A stretch of DNA of 64,000 nucleotides from Lepidodermella squamata (GCA_047495785.1 JBLDXI010000025.1:310001-374000), one strand, 5' to 3'. Positions 43,301 through 56,947 are shown, counted from the first letter of the stretch. A program made the numbers and translations. Notes: generated by a model not told the origin, from the letters alone.

Positions 43301-45920
43301 TCAATAACGATTAGCAGTATCGTGTATCTTGGGAAAGAAAAATCCGACTACCAACGCGACGTTTGCCAAATTCATGACAGATATTGCGATTCTCTGGTCG
43401 TCTTGGTCACTGAAAATCGCCCCAGCAATAACCAATCCGGCTATGAGAAGAAGGACAACTCCGTAAAAGCATCTGGCCACCTTCTGCAAATCATTCATCG
43501 CTTCAATCTTGAACTGGAAACAGAAACTGTAAGGCATTATAAAGTAAACAATTGTAAACTTACATTTCTTAGCACGAAAGCTAGGAAAGTTCCTCTCAAG
43601 ATCAAGACAGTGAATGTTGAACAGAACAAACCGATGATGATGCTCGCTGTTAATCCTAGGCGGTAAAGGTGAGTGATATCCCTATAAGCGATTGAGTTGT
43701 CATCTGGCGGGATTCTCGGCTGACCGCTTATCGAATACGTTTCAATGGGATCCGCCGTGAACCAAACCAAAAGAAGTATCAAGCTGAATGTGATGAGCAC
43801 GCCAATATAGGTGCACAATTTCCTCAGGCTAGCTTTCATTGTTATCTCTTTCGTTCGTCCTGAAATTTTGCTTGCTTTTGACTTTTGGGAGAAACTACTG
43901 ATTACGGTCAAAATATCTCCATTCCGCTTTCTACCCCCTTGCGCTTGAACCTGGAGGATTGCGCATACATTTGCGATTTCTAGCTTGAAAATGATGTCCA
44001 GCAATAAGAACTCAATGCCCAGCATCAGAAACGAGAAGGAAGCCATGTGGTAGGCACCCAAGTTTGCGACGGGATATTGCGGTAAAACCAAGTTTGAAAT
44101 CATGAGAAAAGTGCCTCCAACAAAGAGAAGAATTGACGTCCCAGAAGAATTCCAGTGAATCGCAGAATAAATTGTTAAAATAATCGATATTGTCATCTCA
44201 AATGAGCTGAAAACTGTGACAGAGATGTAAGCATCGAAGGAAATAAGTGGCTCGACAATATCAATGACCGTCGCGGAATCTCTGGGAGCAGAGCCCGACT
44301 TTGTTTGCCATTTCATTTTGCCGGGTATGAAGTCGATTTTCCGAGTTCGACTGTTAAATTTCGCAATCGGTACCATGTCCAATCTTGGAGTACCTTCAAT
44401 AGCTTGGTACTGGAAAAACCCTGTAATCACATTACCACCTGTATTCAGGGTAGTTTCTCTTTCGAATCCGATTTCTCCGATTTTACTCGAGATTCTAGTC
44501 GAAAATAGAGCATCTTTTATGATCCCCACAATAAAGGAGCCATTAGATCGAAATCTGTAGCTATTTGTTAACCATTCTGTTAGAGATTGATTTTCTTTCG
44601 CTAGCAGACTCTGCGTAGTATTGAGTACATGAGCGGCTAAGAGGACACTGTCGTAGCAGCTGTGACGCGATGTCCATCCACTTCTCGACTGAGGGTTGTC
44701 CATTCGAGCCAACAAAGTTGAATCGAAATCTGATCCTGAATTTCCGAACGAGTCTATCTCATTCATTTGATCGAGAGTCATCATGTTTGCGGATCCGAAG
44801 ATAATGAAACTTTGCAGAACATCCCTGAGCATGGCCTCGGTGCACCATGGCGTGAATCGCAGGGGATCATTTGGACTGAACGCCGTGAGAGCTGATGAAA
44901 AAACTATGTAATTAGGGCCGTAGAGTTTGTAGCGATGGAGCCAGCATGCGATTCGAGCCGAGGAAGCCGAACCGATTATGATTATTCTATGGTCGTTCTT
45001 ACCCATCTCCTCAACAGCACCACGAATACTATCGGAATCTGGCAAGGGGCCACTGGTAAGAGGAATTTTGTAAATCCCAGACAGAGTGATGTTGAACTGC
45101 ATCTCCATGGCTTTGATGAAGCTGATATCAGCCATCAACGTTATGTCTTTAATATCAGAAATCATGGCGAGTTTGCGCCAGTTCAACGCCGTCATGAAAG
45201 CTCCAACAGAGTCTTGAATTTCGCTAAGTGACGGCGACGTAACGAAAAGGTTTTGAAAACGCCCGCGTCTCGTGTACACTTCCGGCGGGATGGAGAACGG
45301 CGCAATCTATGTCAAAATGGAGAAAGGAATTTAGATTCTAATTCATAAGTGTTCGGGTTAAAGTAGGGCAACTAATCGATTGAGTTGTGTTTTGTCCGAA
45401 TTTCCTATTGCTAGATAAAATGCAGCGACTCACGCTGATGATATTCAAGTGCTGCAGCGTTTGACCCAGGCCGAAGTGAACGGAGCATGAAGCAAATAGA
45501 TAAATGGGCAGACGGTCGCTGGCAAATTCGTTTGCCGACATTTCAGCAAAGAACCTCCGCATTGCTGTCGGCTCATTGCACTAAACGTAAAAGGTATTGA
45601 GAATATTTTCGAATATTCTAATTTAAGCATACCACGTCGTCGATTGGATCAATTGCCAGTTCGATATCGGTCAGAAAGTTTGGCATTCGTTTGATGCTGT
45701 CTAGAGCGTAGCGGATACCTTCCGTGCATATTGGACCGAGCGGATTCGTGAAACCAGCGTAGTTGCATGATAGCGGTATGCTGACCAATGTACGGCTTCC
45801 ATTGTAGCTAGAGGCAGTAATTCTTCGCGGTATCGATGCATTAAGCGCAACTTTGTTCTGCGAATGTCCTTTGTCGATTTGCGCCATAAAGAACAGGACA
45901 ATTATCAATAGTCTAGTCAT
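43301..45920 (-). CDS. GABA-B-like class C GPCR (copy C)
   Basis: Exons are 45633-45920, 45434-45580, 43564-45306 and 43301-43513 (796 aa). The signal peptide MTRLLIIVLFFMAQIDKG is followed by the CNYAGFTNPLGPICTEG segment and exon 2 starting CNEPTAM. The ectodomain keeps GWT/NWRKLAMISD, LYGPNYI, YDSVLLAAHVLN and KW..KSGSAPRDS. TM3 continues into FKLEIANVCAILQ, then a loop rich in Lys/Arg/Ser. TM6 is preceded by EAMNDLQKV and TM7 ends FFFPK. A cytoplasmic tail of about eight residues follows. Together with B, D and E it forms one subfamily, distinct from A and F. The gene reads cleanly. Ligand and G protein are unknown. Confidence 0.87.
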
Positions 45921-46886
45921 CTTAGGAATTCACGGAATGGAAAGAGCGAAGGTGAGAATGATTCGCTTATATTGACACAAGACACCATGAATAGGAAAAA
46001 CAGCGCATATTATTGTGGGCTTGTTGTTCCGTGTTCCGGGCATTATTCACCACGTGAAGTATCCGTATGAAGTGACGCCGCGAAATGTTCAGTAGAATCT
46101 GCAATCGGAAGTCAGCTCGAAACGAGGCAGGTTAGCTGAGAGCGAGCATGTTTGTTGATAATTGCGGAAATGTGTCATACATTCCCAACACATAGCACTG
46201 AATTTGTACTCAATCTTCCCAGTTCGCAGAACTGCATGTTTCGGACAAATTATAGTTATTATGTATCTATTTCTGAGCTTCATTTCTGCGGCAGAGCTGG
46301 TATCGCAGTGGAAGCCATTTTCATTATATATCACTTCAGCATTGGCGCAATGGCCTCGATCTGCATCGGACATTTCACATTTCCGTTAGATTCAAGCTGC
46401 GTTTTACGGTGCACGGGCAGCTTTGAGCCCCAAACTTCCAGCCGGGATTAAGAAACCGGATGCTTTGATTTCGGCTCACTAATGACATAGGTTATACATG
46501 ATTGGTTTTGTCTCGATCAGCTATTTTTTCCCATTCTTTCCAGCTCGAAACTCGATTGAAAATTATGAATTCTATACAAAAAGCAGAATCCTCGACTGTG
46601 GGGGTGGGTGAGGATCATTCTTCGCCTGCCTTCGCCCTCTTCAAAACCGGAAACGGTACACGACGCTCAGTCTCGAAGAGGCAAAATAAAACTATTACTA
46701 CTACTACTTTCCAGCTTTTTAACTTGCGTTCAGTTTCAATACGTTTGTTCCTTCATCCCTGATTCGAAAAGGCATGATAACTAAATCATGTAAATTTTAT
46801 TTAGGTTCATAACCAAATACGAACTCGTCACACTCCAACTTATAATAATCTATTCCAAATTCGAAAATTCATACATATTGTTGCGC
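45921..46886. other. Intergenic between GPCR C and D
   Basis: No gene is seen. A minus-strand AATAAA at about 46797 probably serves GPCR D. Open frames at 46089-46451 on both strands have no features I can support. Confidence 0.5.
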
Positions 46887-49429
46887 TTATTTCGGCCTGT
46901 TAACTCCAACTATCAGAGCGACGGTCGTCAAATTCATGACGGAAACGGCGATCCTTTGTTGGTTCTGAGCTCTGAAAATACCCGCCGCTACGGCAACTCC
47001 GGCTAAAAGGAGCACCACAATTCCGTAGAAACATTTGACCACGGCTTGCACATCATCGGAGTTTTCTATTTTGATCTAAAACATAAATTTTAAAATTGAA
47101 ATGGCCTTTGAACTGCAAACATACCGATCTCAGAATGAAGGCTAGGAAAGTCCCGCGTAATATCAAAACTGTGAATGCCGCCCCGAACAGATAGAGAATA
47201 ACGCTACCCGTCAGTCCAAAACGATATGAAACTGTCATCTCTCGATAGGCGATAGCGTCGTCTTCTGACGAGATATTCGAAATTCCGCCAGCAGCATACG
47301 TTCGTATGGGCTCAACTATGAACCATATCGCGAGTAGCACCAGGCTCATTGTTACATAGCCGACCACGCAAATATAAATGTAAATTTTTTTCGATCCGAT
47401 TCCCATAGATATCTCATTGGACTGGCGCGATTTGGAATTTTGAGAATAAACCTCACTTCTTGGCTGATTTGTTCGATGGCTTCGTTCCCGTCGAGTTTGT
47501 CTTTGAATCTGACTAACCGCACATAGGTTGGCATACTCTAGCTTAAAAACTAGCCAAAGCAGAATAAACGCAATGCCAACGAGAAGGAACGAGAACGAAG
47601 CCATGTAATGATCAGAGAGCCTAGCTACGGGAGCTTGCGGCAGAACTAGATTCGATATCATAAGATGAACAGCCCCAGAGAAAAGGAGACTCGATGATTT
47701 CAGGCGAATCAAAGCAAGTGCCGACAACGTGGCCGATACGGCCAGAAATATGGAGCTGAAAACAGTGATTGCAATATAGGACTCCATCGATAGCAGCGGT
47801 TTTTCGATCTCAATTATTTTCAAGGAATCCATAGGAGCGGAACCTGTTTTGGTTTGCCACTTGATTTTTCCGGGAATGAAATCGATTTTTCGACTACGGC
47901 TGTTGAATTTAGCTATAGGCACCATGTTCAACCTTGACGACGCGGGAACAGGTTGGTACTGGAAAAACCCTGAAATGACATTGCCACCAGTATTCAGCGT
48001 GGTTTCTTGTTCGAAGCCGATATCTCCAATTTTGCTAGAGATTCTAGTAGAAAATAAAGCTTCCTTCAGCTTCCCTACTATGAAAGAGCCGTTAGTCTGA
48101 AATCTCTCGCCATTGGTTAGCCAATCTGTCAGCGATTGATTTTCGTGACGAAGACTGTTCTCAGTAGCATTGAGTACATGCGCCACAAGCATAATACTGT
48201 CGTAGCAGTAATGACGTAGCGCCCATGCACCTCGAGACTGGGGATTGTCGATCTTCGCTGTCAGGATTTCGTCAAAATCTGACCCTGAGTTGCCATAAGA
48301 ATCGACGGCATCCATTTGATCGAGCGTCATCATGTTGGTGAATCCGAAAAGAATGAAACTTTGCAGAACATCTCTGAGCATTGACTCGGTGCACCAGGGC
48401 GTGAATCTCAATGGGTCATTGGGGCTGAATGCTGTGAGGGTTATTGAAAAAATGACGTAGTTTGGGCCGAACAACTTGAATCGATGCAGCCAGCACGCAA
48501 TTCGAACAGGAGAACTTGAACCAATAACGATAATTCTATGATCGTTCCTACTCATCTCCTCAACGGCACCACGAATACTATCGGAATCTGGCAAGGGGCC
48601 ATTTGTCAGTGGGATTTTGTAAAGCCCGGACTGAGTGATATTGAACTGTTTCTCAATGAGTTTTATGAAGCTGTTATCGGTCATCATGGTCACATCTTTG
48701 ATGTCTGAAATTACAGCGACCTTACGCCAATTCAACACTGACATGAAAGCTCCAACTGAATGAAAATTTTCGTCAAGTGCCGGCGACGTTACGAAAAAGT
48801 TCTGGAAACGCCCCCGTCTCGCAAATACTTCCGATTGGGTGGTGAATGGCGCAAACTAGGGCAAAAGAGAGGGAAAATATAAAACATTCGCGACAAGCTT
48901 CATTATTCTCGTCTCTGAATACAAAATTGTAACTCACGCTGATGACATTCAAGTGTTGCAGCGTTTGAGCCAGGCCGTAGTGAACAGAGCACGAAGCAAA
49001 TAGATAAACGGACAAGCGGTCATTGGCGAATTCACTCGTCGACATTTCCGCGAAGAACTTGCGCATAGCAGTCGGCTCGTTGCACTATGAAAATTAGCTG
49101 GATGAGTAGGTGCCTCTCGAGAGCAAAAATGCAAAGCTTACCAAGTCATCGATCGGGTCAATAACGAGTTCAATGTCGGTCAGGAAATTCGGTAGACGCC
49201 TGATGCTATCCAGAGCGTAGCGAACTCCTTCTGTACAAAGCGGACCATGTGGATTCGTGAAGCCGGCGTAGTTGCAAGATAGCGGTATGCTTAGTGTTTT
49301 ACGACTGACGTTGTAGGTGGATGAGAAAATTCTTCGTGGTAGCGTTGCATTGAACGGCGTCTTGGACTGTGATATCCCAGGGGAAATATTGATTAGCAGA
49401 AATAAAAATGTCAATGAAGTTCGCTGCAT
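46887..49429 (-). CDS. GABA-B-like class C GPCR (copy D)
   Basis: Exons are 49142-49429, 48938-49084, 47125-48855 and 46887-47075 (784 aa). The signal peptide is MQRTSLTFLFLLINISPG. The ectodomain landmarks match copy C (CNYAGFTNPHGP, LNWRKVAVISD, LFGPNYV, YDSIMLVAHVLN). TM3 runs LLWLVFKLEYANLCAV into a very basic loop 2 (RQTRRERSHRTNQPR). TM7 ends directly in GVNRPK and stop, so there is no cytoplasmic tail at all. TM6 is preceded by NSDDVQAVVKC, which keeps the N-D-x-x motif. An intact reading frame suggests a working receptor. Confidence 0.87.
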
Positions 49430-51002
49430 ATGTTAATATTCTATCCAATGCAGGAAACAGTGCAACTGCAATCAGTGCACGAGATATGTTACAAGTTACA
49501 AAGACGCTGGAAATCTTATCCCACTATTTGCTGCGACTGAATACGAGACTGTAAACGATCAGTAACGCTTGTGCGTTGTGCGATATGAATAACGATTCTT
49601 ATTGCTCATTGATGCAATGCGCCAACATCGAACGGCAGGTTCAACATTTCTCGCCTACCCAATTATCAACGCCAACGCGAAGCAGCGCTCCTTCCTCGTC
49701 AAAGCATCTGCAAAGTGTGAAGCGTAAAGAAAAATAATGTCTCCTCGATACTCGGTAACTAGCGAAAACGTGTTTTTATCTGAGTTGGGCTGATTAAAGC
49801 TCGGACAACTTCCTACACATGCGTCAATCACAATGCGAGCTGAGCTTGAGATTCGGGATAAGATACAACGTCCATGAGTATGAAATATGGATAACCTAAT
49901 GTTTAAATATTATTAACGAAATAAGCGATTGAGCGTCTACACTCTTCATAAGAAAGGCGAAGGCATGAAAGCTAGAATTAGCCGCCTGCTTACGCTGCGC
50001 TCAGATTTGAAAATATTATGATTATAATGATAAATAAAAAACTAATCAATAGCCAGCTACCAACTCCGTCATATTTCGTCTTTATAATGCCTCGGAATGA
50101 TACTCGATCATTGATACTCCATCAGTGTACAAAGATTTTTTAGGTTTAACACAGCAGTGCTCATTTATTAATTCTAAAACATGCACAGTCCGAATCATAG
50201 ATGACAAATTCAAAAATTGCTACGCGATCAACAAGCTACAATGAATCGTAATTTTGCTATTTAGGCATCTATACTTTACGAAAAGAACCCTATTTTTGTT
50301 AACCACCAGTCACCAGTGCGACAGCTCCCGCCTCCTTCAACCTGACCGTGCGACCAGTCCCTGCAAAGTAGTTGCACTTTGACACTGAAAAGTATCAATT
50401 CGTAGAATGATGGAGCTCATAATACGAAAAGGTAAGCTATTATTTTCAGGAGTCCATTTCATAGTTTATCCTATGGTAAAACTAGTTTTCTATAGTGCTG
50501 TGAGTACGCTAGATATGACATCGCGCACGATATATCTATCAACGCCACATGTGCCTATCGGCTTTGTTTATGTATGTTTCCAAACGTTTTTTTTTATTTA
50601 TTTTCATCAGAATGCGTCCGATATCATAATCTGCTTCAATGTCAAATCTTATCTGCACGTTCACGTGTTTCTACCATTGATGGGAAATGTGAAGTAATTC
50701 ATCAGGGAGGAAATAGCGTGACAGCTGACAAACAACATCCGAGAGTAGCATCAGCAAAACAATGCGATGTGCATCTCATGGGCGTTTCCTTAACCCTTAA
50801 CCCAAGACAGCTTATCGAACATCTCGGACTCGACGGACAAACGATATGTGCTATGTGCTATGATTTGTGAATTGTGAATATTTTCTAGCCAGATTAGCAA
50901 AAATAAGGGCAAGCGCTTGGTTTGAAATCGTCTTCAAGGTTGAATGGTACAATTTCGCGCATAGAAAATTGGACATTTCAATCCACGTCACATGCGCCGT
51001 CG
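49430..51002. other. Intergenic between GPCR D and E
   Basis: About 1.6 kb with no supported gene. Plus-strand open frames at 50407-50870 look random (overlapping, no domain). This is the presumed promoter region of GPCR D. Confidence 0.5.
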
Positions 51003-53346
51003 TCAATTACGATAAGAATTATCGCTACTCTTCGGGAAAAAAAATCCGATCACTATTGCAACGCTGGCCAAGTTCATGACAGATATAACGATTCTCTGAT
51101 CGTCTTGGTCACTGAAAATCGCCCCAGCTATGACAACCCCGGCTACAAGGAGCAGCACGATCCCGTAGAAGCATCTGACTACCTTTTGCAAATCAGTAAC
51201 GGCTTCAATCTTAATCTGGAAACACAAATTGTTAAACAAGTACACTTATGGATAATTTGAACTCACGTTTCTTAGGACGAAAGCTAAGAAGGTTCCTCGT
51301 AAGACCAGAACCGTCAAGGCTGAACAAAACAGTCCGATGATGATGCTAGCTGTTAATCCCAGGCGGTATAGATGAATAGTATCCCTGTAAGCAATTGAAT
51401 TGTCCTCTGTCGATCGTTCCGGCTCTCCTTTCATCTCATAAGTTTCCACTGGGTTCACTGTGAACCAAACCAAGAGCAACACCAGGCTGATCGATAGGAG
51501 CACGCCGACAGATATGTACAATCTCCTCATACTAGCTTTCATTGTCATCTCCTTCGTTCGGGAAGATATTTTACTTGCTTTTGATTTTTGAGAGTAAGTA
51601 CTAATGACGGTTATAATGTCGCCATTCCTCTTTTACCGCCTTGCGCTTGAATCTGGATAAGTGCGCTTATGTTTGCGACTTCTAGCTTCAATATTAGCCC
51701 CAGCAATACAAATTCAACGCCAAAAAGTAGAAAAGAGAACGAGGCCATGTGGTGAGCGGCCATTTTCTCAACGGAAACTTGCGGTAAAACCAAGTTTGAA
51801 ATCATAAGAAAAGCGCTTCCGACAAACTGAAATATTGAAGCTCCAGAAGATTTCCAACGAACCGTCGAATAAATTGATAGAATCAGAGAGATTGCGAATC
51901 CTATTGAGCTGAACACTGTTATTGCAACATACGCATCAAAGGAGAGCAGCGGCGGTACAACATCGATGATTCTCATTGAATCTAAGGGAGCTAAACCTGT
52001 TTTCGTTTGCCACTTCATTTTACCGGGCAATAAGTCCACTTGTCGACGACGACTGTTGAATATAGCGATTGGTAACAGGTTCAAGTTTAGAGCTCCTGAA
52101 ACAGGCTGGTACTGGAAAACTCCGGAAATCACATTGCCACCTGTATTCAGAGTGGTTTCTCTCTCGAAGCCGATATCTCCAATTTTGCTGGAGATTCTGG
52201 TAGAAAACAGGGCGCCTTTCATTTTCGCTACTATCGAAGATCCATTGGTCCGAAATCTCTCGCTGTTAGTGAGCACGTCTGACAGGGATTGGTTTTCTTT
52301 TCCAAGTAGTTCCTGAGTAGCATTGAGTACATGGGCCGCTAATAAAACACTGTCGTAGCAGTAATGGCGCAGTGACCACCCACTCCGCGTTTGAGGATTG
52401 TCAATTCGAGCTAACAATGTTTTATCGAAATCTGATGCGGAATTCCCGAAAGAGTCTATCGCATCCATTTGATCAAGCGCCATCATGCTCGAGTATCCGA
52501 GGACAATGAAACTTTGCAAAACCTCCCTCAGCATGGTCTCAGTGCACCAAGGGGAGAATCTTAACGGATCATTCGGGTTGAACGCGGTAAGGGTTGATGC
52601 AAAAATGACGTAGTTAGGCCCGAAGAGTTTGTAACGATGGAGCCAGCACGCGATTCGAACAGATGAAGCTGAGACTAGCATGATGATTCTATGATCGCTC
52701 TTACTCATCTCTTCAACAGCTCCGCGAATGCTGTCAGAATCTGGTAGAGGGCCGTTGGGTAGCGGAATTTTGTACAGCCCAGATAAAGTGATGTTGTACC
52801 TCTTCTCGATGAGGCTAATGAAGCTGCTGTTGGAAATCAGCGTCGCGTCCTTTATCTCTGAAATTATTGCCAGTTTGCGCCAGTTCAACGCGGACATTAG
52901 CGCTGCGATAGATACTTGAGTTTCGTAAAGGGATGGTGACGTCACGAAAAAGTTTTGATAACGCGTTCGTCTGGTAAATATTTATAGCGGAACAGTGAAT
53001 GGTGCGAACTGGAGCAAAAAGAAGAAAATTGGGATTTCCTAATATAATTATATTTTATAACAGTTTTAGGGTGTCTGCTGTGTTCATATTCTAATATAAA
53101 CAGTTAATGCTATTCACTCGTGGTGGAATCAAACTACAGCGATGATAATAGGGAGTATATAGGTCTGATCGATTGAATATGTAACTAAATGCAACTCACG
53201 CTGAGAACATTGAAATGTTGCAGAGTTTGAGCTAGACCGTAGTGAACCGAACAAGAAGCAAACAGATAGATAGGTAGGCGGTCGCTGGCGAATTCGTTCG
53301 CCGACATTTCCGCGAAGAACTTGCGCATAGCTATTGGTTCGTTGCA
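51003..53346 (-). pseudogene. GABA-B-like GPCR pseudogene (copy E)
   Basis: Recognisable parts are exon 2 (53200-53346), exon 3 (51267 to about 53010) and exon 4 (51003-51215), all with usable splice sites. Three lesions are visible. No exon 1 (signal peptide and CNYAG segment) occurs upstream of 53347. A TAA at 52982-52984 replaces the Glu codon of the FAPFTVPPE motif at the start of exon 3. A one-base deletion near 51628, after QAQGGKRG, shifts the frame in intracellular loop 2, and the downstream frame resumes correctly. The remaining sequence is close to copies C and D, so decay is recent. Confidence 0.88.
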
Positions 53347-54338
53347 CTTTTAACTCATCGTGGGATGGGTATTCATCATCCGGGTTTCTTTAAGGGGGTT
53401 TTTCCGGGCGTGTGTGTTTTGTCTGAAGTGCGTGTGTGTTTTGTGAGTGCATGTCTGGGAAACAGTCTGCCAAGTCTTTTGAGATTGTAAATGTGGGCAG
53501 ATAAGCAATCGCCAACGTGGGGACTTTAGAATCGGAAACTTCACATCATAACACTTGTTAAGGAATAGTGCGATAATGCCTTTTTATGTGCATGATAGAG
53601 ATAGAGTGGCCTTAGATGCACTTAAGGTGCTATATTGCAGGCAAGCTTCGCAGCGGAATTTTTTATCTAGCTTCATATTCGAGTCATTCCGTCACATCGG
53701 ACATTGGGCGTCTGAGGATTGCAATACAGGTTAAGAGCACTGTGATTCAAGATTGATTCGAATGTCGGTGCATTCCATTCCATGGCTTGTTCGAGTTTTT
53801 ATTCCTTCCTGACCATCTTAGCATTATGGTGCTCTCGGTTCTCAATTCCTAAAACAGAGTAATTGAATCAAAACGAGACTTGGGCTTTGAACACCCTGAC
53901 GCTCCAACTCCCGAGTTAATTTGCGATCACAGTGCGTTATGGCAACTGTTTTCATTTCCTAGTATACAAAAATAATTATTGATTGCACATTGAAAAACTC
54001 TTTTGTGAGCCCACATTATATTTTTTGTCACTATTAGGATTTTTTCAGCAAGAACACAGTTGAAATGGAGCGTGAGAAACTTGCACACATCATCATGTTA
54101 CGCGTTGCATTTTTGACACTTTTTTTAGCATTGTAGTTCTCACACGGTGTATCGAATCGACGTCAATAAGAGATGCCGGGCAAAAGTTAAAATTACAAGC
54201 CACACCTGGGCGAAAAAAATCACCACCCACCAACAGAATATGCCATATTTTCATCGACTACAATGGTCACAATGGAATGTTTTGAATTTAAGGTGGATGC
54301 CATTGTCAACCTGTCGAAACTAGGTCAGCCGATTTTTT
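53347..54338. other. Intergenic between GPCR E remnant and M13 peptidase
   Basis: No gene is seen. GPCR exon 1 is missing here. A GTGTGTGTTTTGT segment occurs twice near 53410-53450. Confidence 0.5.
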
Positions 54339-54367
54339 TCACACCTTTTGACCTCTGTTCACACCTT
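54339..54367. promoter_or_regulatory. Paired T-box-like sites upstream of the M13 peptidase
   Basis: TCACACCTT occurs at 54339-54347 and again at 54359-54367, 20 bases apart (about two helical turns). Its complement AGGTGTGA is the T-box half-site consensus. A GATA-like TTATCA overlaps the second copy. The pair is about 95-120 bases before the ATG. Confidence 0.35.
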
Positions 54368-54413
54368 ATCACTTTATTCTATTGTGATTGGCATTCCTAA
54401 GCCGAAAACGCGG

Positions 54414-54420
54414 TATTTAA
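54414..54420 (+). promoter_or_regulatory. TATA-like box of the M13 peptidase gene
   Basis: TATTTAA is 41 bases upstream of the chosen ATG at 54461. A reverse CCAAT (ATTGG) lies about 25 bases further up. Confidence 0.4.
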
Positions 54421-54460
54421 GCGATAGCTTCAGACTTGATATTTTGCTGCATTGAAAACC

Positions 54461-56947
54461 ATGATTTTACCTACATTAGCGGTTTCAGCTCTACTGAGCT
54501 TCGTTTCAGCTAAGCCAATCGATCCATCAGTTGGCGTTGGATCTTGCACAACTGCTGGCTGCGTCAAGGCTGCGGATTTCATTCTGAATAATCTGGATCT
54601 AACCGCCGACCCGTGTGAAGACTTCTACCAATTCGCCTGCGGTGGATTCGCTGATAATACGGTTCTTAAAGACGGCGCCGAGGAAAATGAACCAATGAGT
54701 GATGTTCTCGAAGATATGAAGCTGCGGGCACTCCAGGACTTTACAAAAACGAACGTCTCAAGCTTCTCCAATGCTGAGAGAAAGTTCTTGCTGTTCTTGC
54801 AATCTTGCAATGCTGGTGATGATCGCTTCGATGACACCGAATCCTCCGTCGCCTTCCTTCGCAACCTCGCTCGAGACACCGGCGGGCTTTTTATCAGCAG
54901 CGATGAAGTCAAGGTGCCGTTGGAATTCGTTCTACCAGCTACGCTGATCGACGGGCAAACTGCTTTCTTCTCAGTTAGCGTTGATGTGAATCCGGCGAAT
55001 GCTTCTGAATATCAGCTGTACGTTGGTCCAAGGACAACGCCAGTTTTCGGCGATAGTAAGCTCGTTCAAGATTTGATTGACAGCGACGAAGATAATGCAA
55101 CGCTGAACGACGCTAAAGAAATGTACGTCACTGAGATCACCAAGTTGTTCAAGACGATCATCCCCAAGAAGGACCGTTTCACAGTTTCTGACACCTATTT
55201 GAAAGATCTGGCCGAGTTCGAGGTCGAGCTCGCCAAGGTTAGTTCGAATGTACAAAAACCAAACTTTGTTGAGATATTCCGTCAACTTGCAGATTTCACC
55301 ACATAACGACGAGGAAGATGGCGATAAGGAGAATGACGATGTTGAGAGAGATAATTTCATCGAAGACAAGGAGGACAAATTTGATGAGCGTTTGGAGGAG
55401 CTGGAGAAAATAAGTCCAAATATCAAATGGCGGGAGTTTTTCCGAGCTTTGGGGGGCATCGCAGGCGTGGAATCGCTCAATTCTAAGGATCTTCGACTCT
55501 CTTTCCGCGGCAAGACCTACTTTCAACAACTGTCTCAACTCATTGACTCGACTCGCGCTAAACTCGGCAACGACCGCAGCAAACGAGTATTCCAAAACTA
55601 TGCAGTTCTGACAGCAATCGATGCCTACAGCGACGAACTTGCTTGTGACATAACGCAACCGTTATACCAGCTACAGGCCACTGCCCAGTCAATCGCCGAT
55701 TCTGACCGAATGGACGCCGAGGCGTACTGCGCACAAACGAAAGAGGACGCGCCATCTTGCGATGATTTGCTGCAAGAGCAATTCGGGGACCTCCTCATCG
55801 CGCGTCGCTTTGTGAAGCGGTACTTCTCAAAGGAAAACGTCGACTACCTTACGAATATGACTAATCTTGTGTTGGCTGAAATTCGCGACGCTCTTGACAA
55901 GGTGACGTGGCTGGACAGTAAATCAAAAGCCGCCGTCAAGCTGAAGATTGAAAAGATTCAATATTCAACGGGCTTCCCGTCAGATCTCTTGAGCGATGCT
56001 TTTGATAAGAGGTACGATGAACTGAGCATTCCAGGCCCCGATTTTGTCCACAACAAAAAAGCTCTCGACCAATTCAATAATGTGAGAATGTTGAAGAGGC
56101 TAAATGGTCCAGTTAACCGTCTCGAGGCGGTGTAAGTTTTACGAGCTATTTTTGAAGAATAATTTTCGAATTTTCATTAGCTGGCAAGGAGCCACTGTTC
56201 TGGAGCAAAATGCTTTCTACGATCCAACACTAAATACGTTTGCATTACTGGCTGGCTACTTCATCGCTCCGTCTTTCCGCTTTGATCTTCCCAGCGCTTG
56301 GAATTGGGGATTCCCCAGCCAAACTATTGGACACGGTTGGACTTACTTCTGATATTCATGTTGTTTGTTCAATTCGGTTTCGTAATAGAGGTCATGCATG
56401 GCTTCGACAGCAGTGGAGTTAGCTTCAATGCTTACGGTGAGGCAAAGCCAATTCTGGAAGCAGCGCCTCTTGCTAAATTCAAGGAGCAGCTAAAGTGTCT
56501 CATCGACCAGTTCCAAGCCATGCGTCCGAATGCGACTGGCTATGGCGAGGCCACCCTTGCTGAAAACGCGGCTGATAACGCTGGACTAAAGTTCGCCTAC
56601 GCAGCTTTCAAAAAAGCTTTCGGTGATGATGGCCTCAAGAGGTTCGAAGTCCCGGGCGTTCCGCTCAACAACAACCAGATCTATTTCGTCAGCAATGCGC
56701 AATCTTTCTGCCTAGCGGCCACAGAGGACGGGAAAGCTGCGTTACTTGAAGACGAGCATGCCTACGGACCGTGGAGGTGAAATTTTCATAAATACACTTT
56801 TCAATCAACAATATTCAACCTATTTTTTACAGAGTGAACGAGGGCATGAAGAACTTTGAACCATTCGCCACTGCTTTTAGCTGCCCGGTAGGTACGAAGA
56901 TGAACCCAGCAGGGTGGAAGCGCTGTGATGTTTGGGCAACCAATTAG
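54461..56947 (+). CDS. Secreted neprilysin-like metallopeptidase (family M13)
   Basis: Five exons, 54461-55237, 55293-56131, 56181-56335, 56389-56776 and 56833-56947, give 757 aa with all phases matching. The ATG at 54461 gives a signal peptide (MILPTLAVSALLSFVSA), so the enzyme is secreted rather than the usual type II membrane form. M13 landmarks: DPCEDFYQFACGGF near 51, ENAFYDP-type motif (LEQNAFYDP), the zinc site HEVMHGFD formed only when exons 3 and 4 join, the third zinc ligand in ENAADNAGLKFAYAAF, and the C-terminal CDVW-ATN. Zinc-binding His and Glu residues are all present, so the enzyme should be active. Neprilysins degrade signalling peptides outside cells. An acidic insert (DEEDGDKEND...) sits near residue 265. 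Confidence 0.92.
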
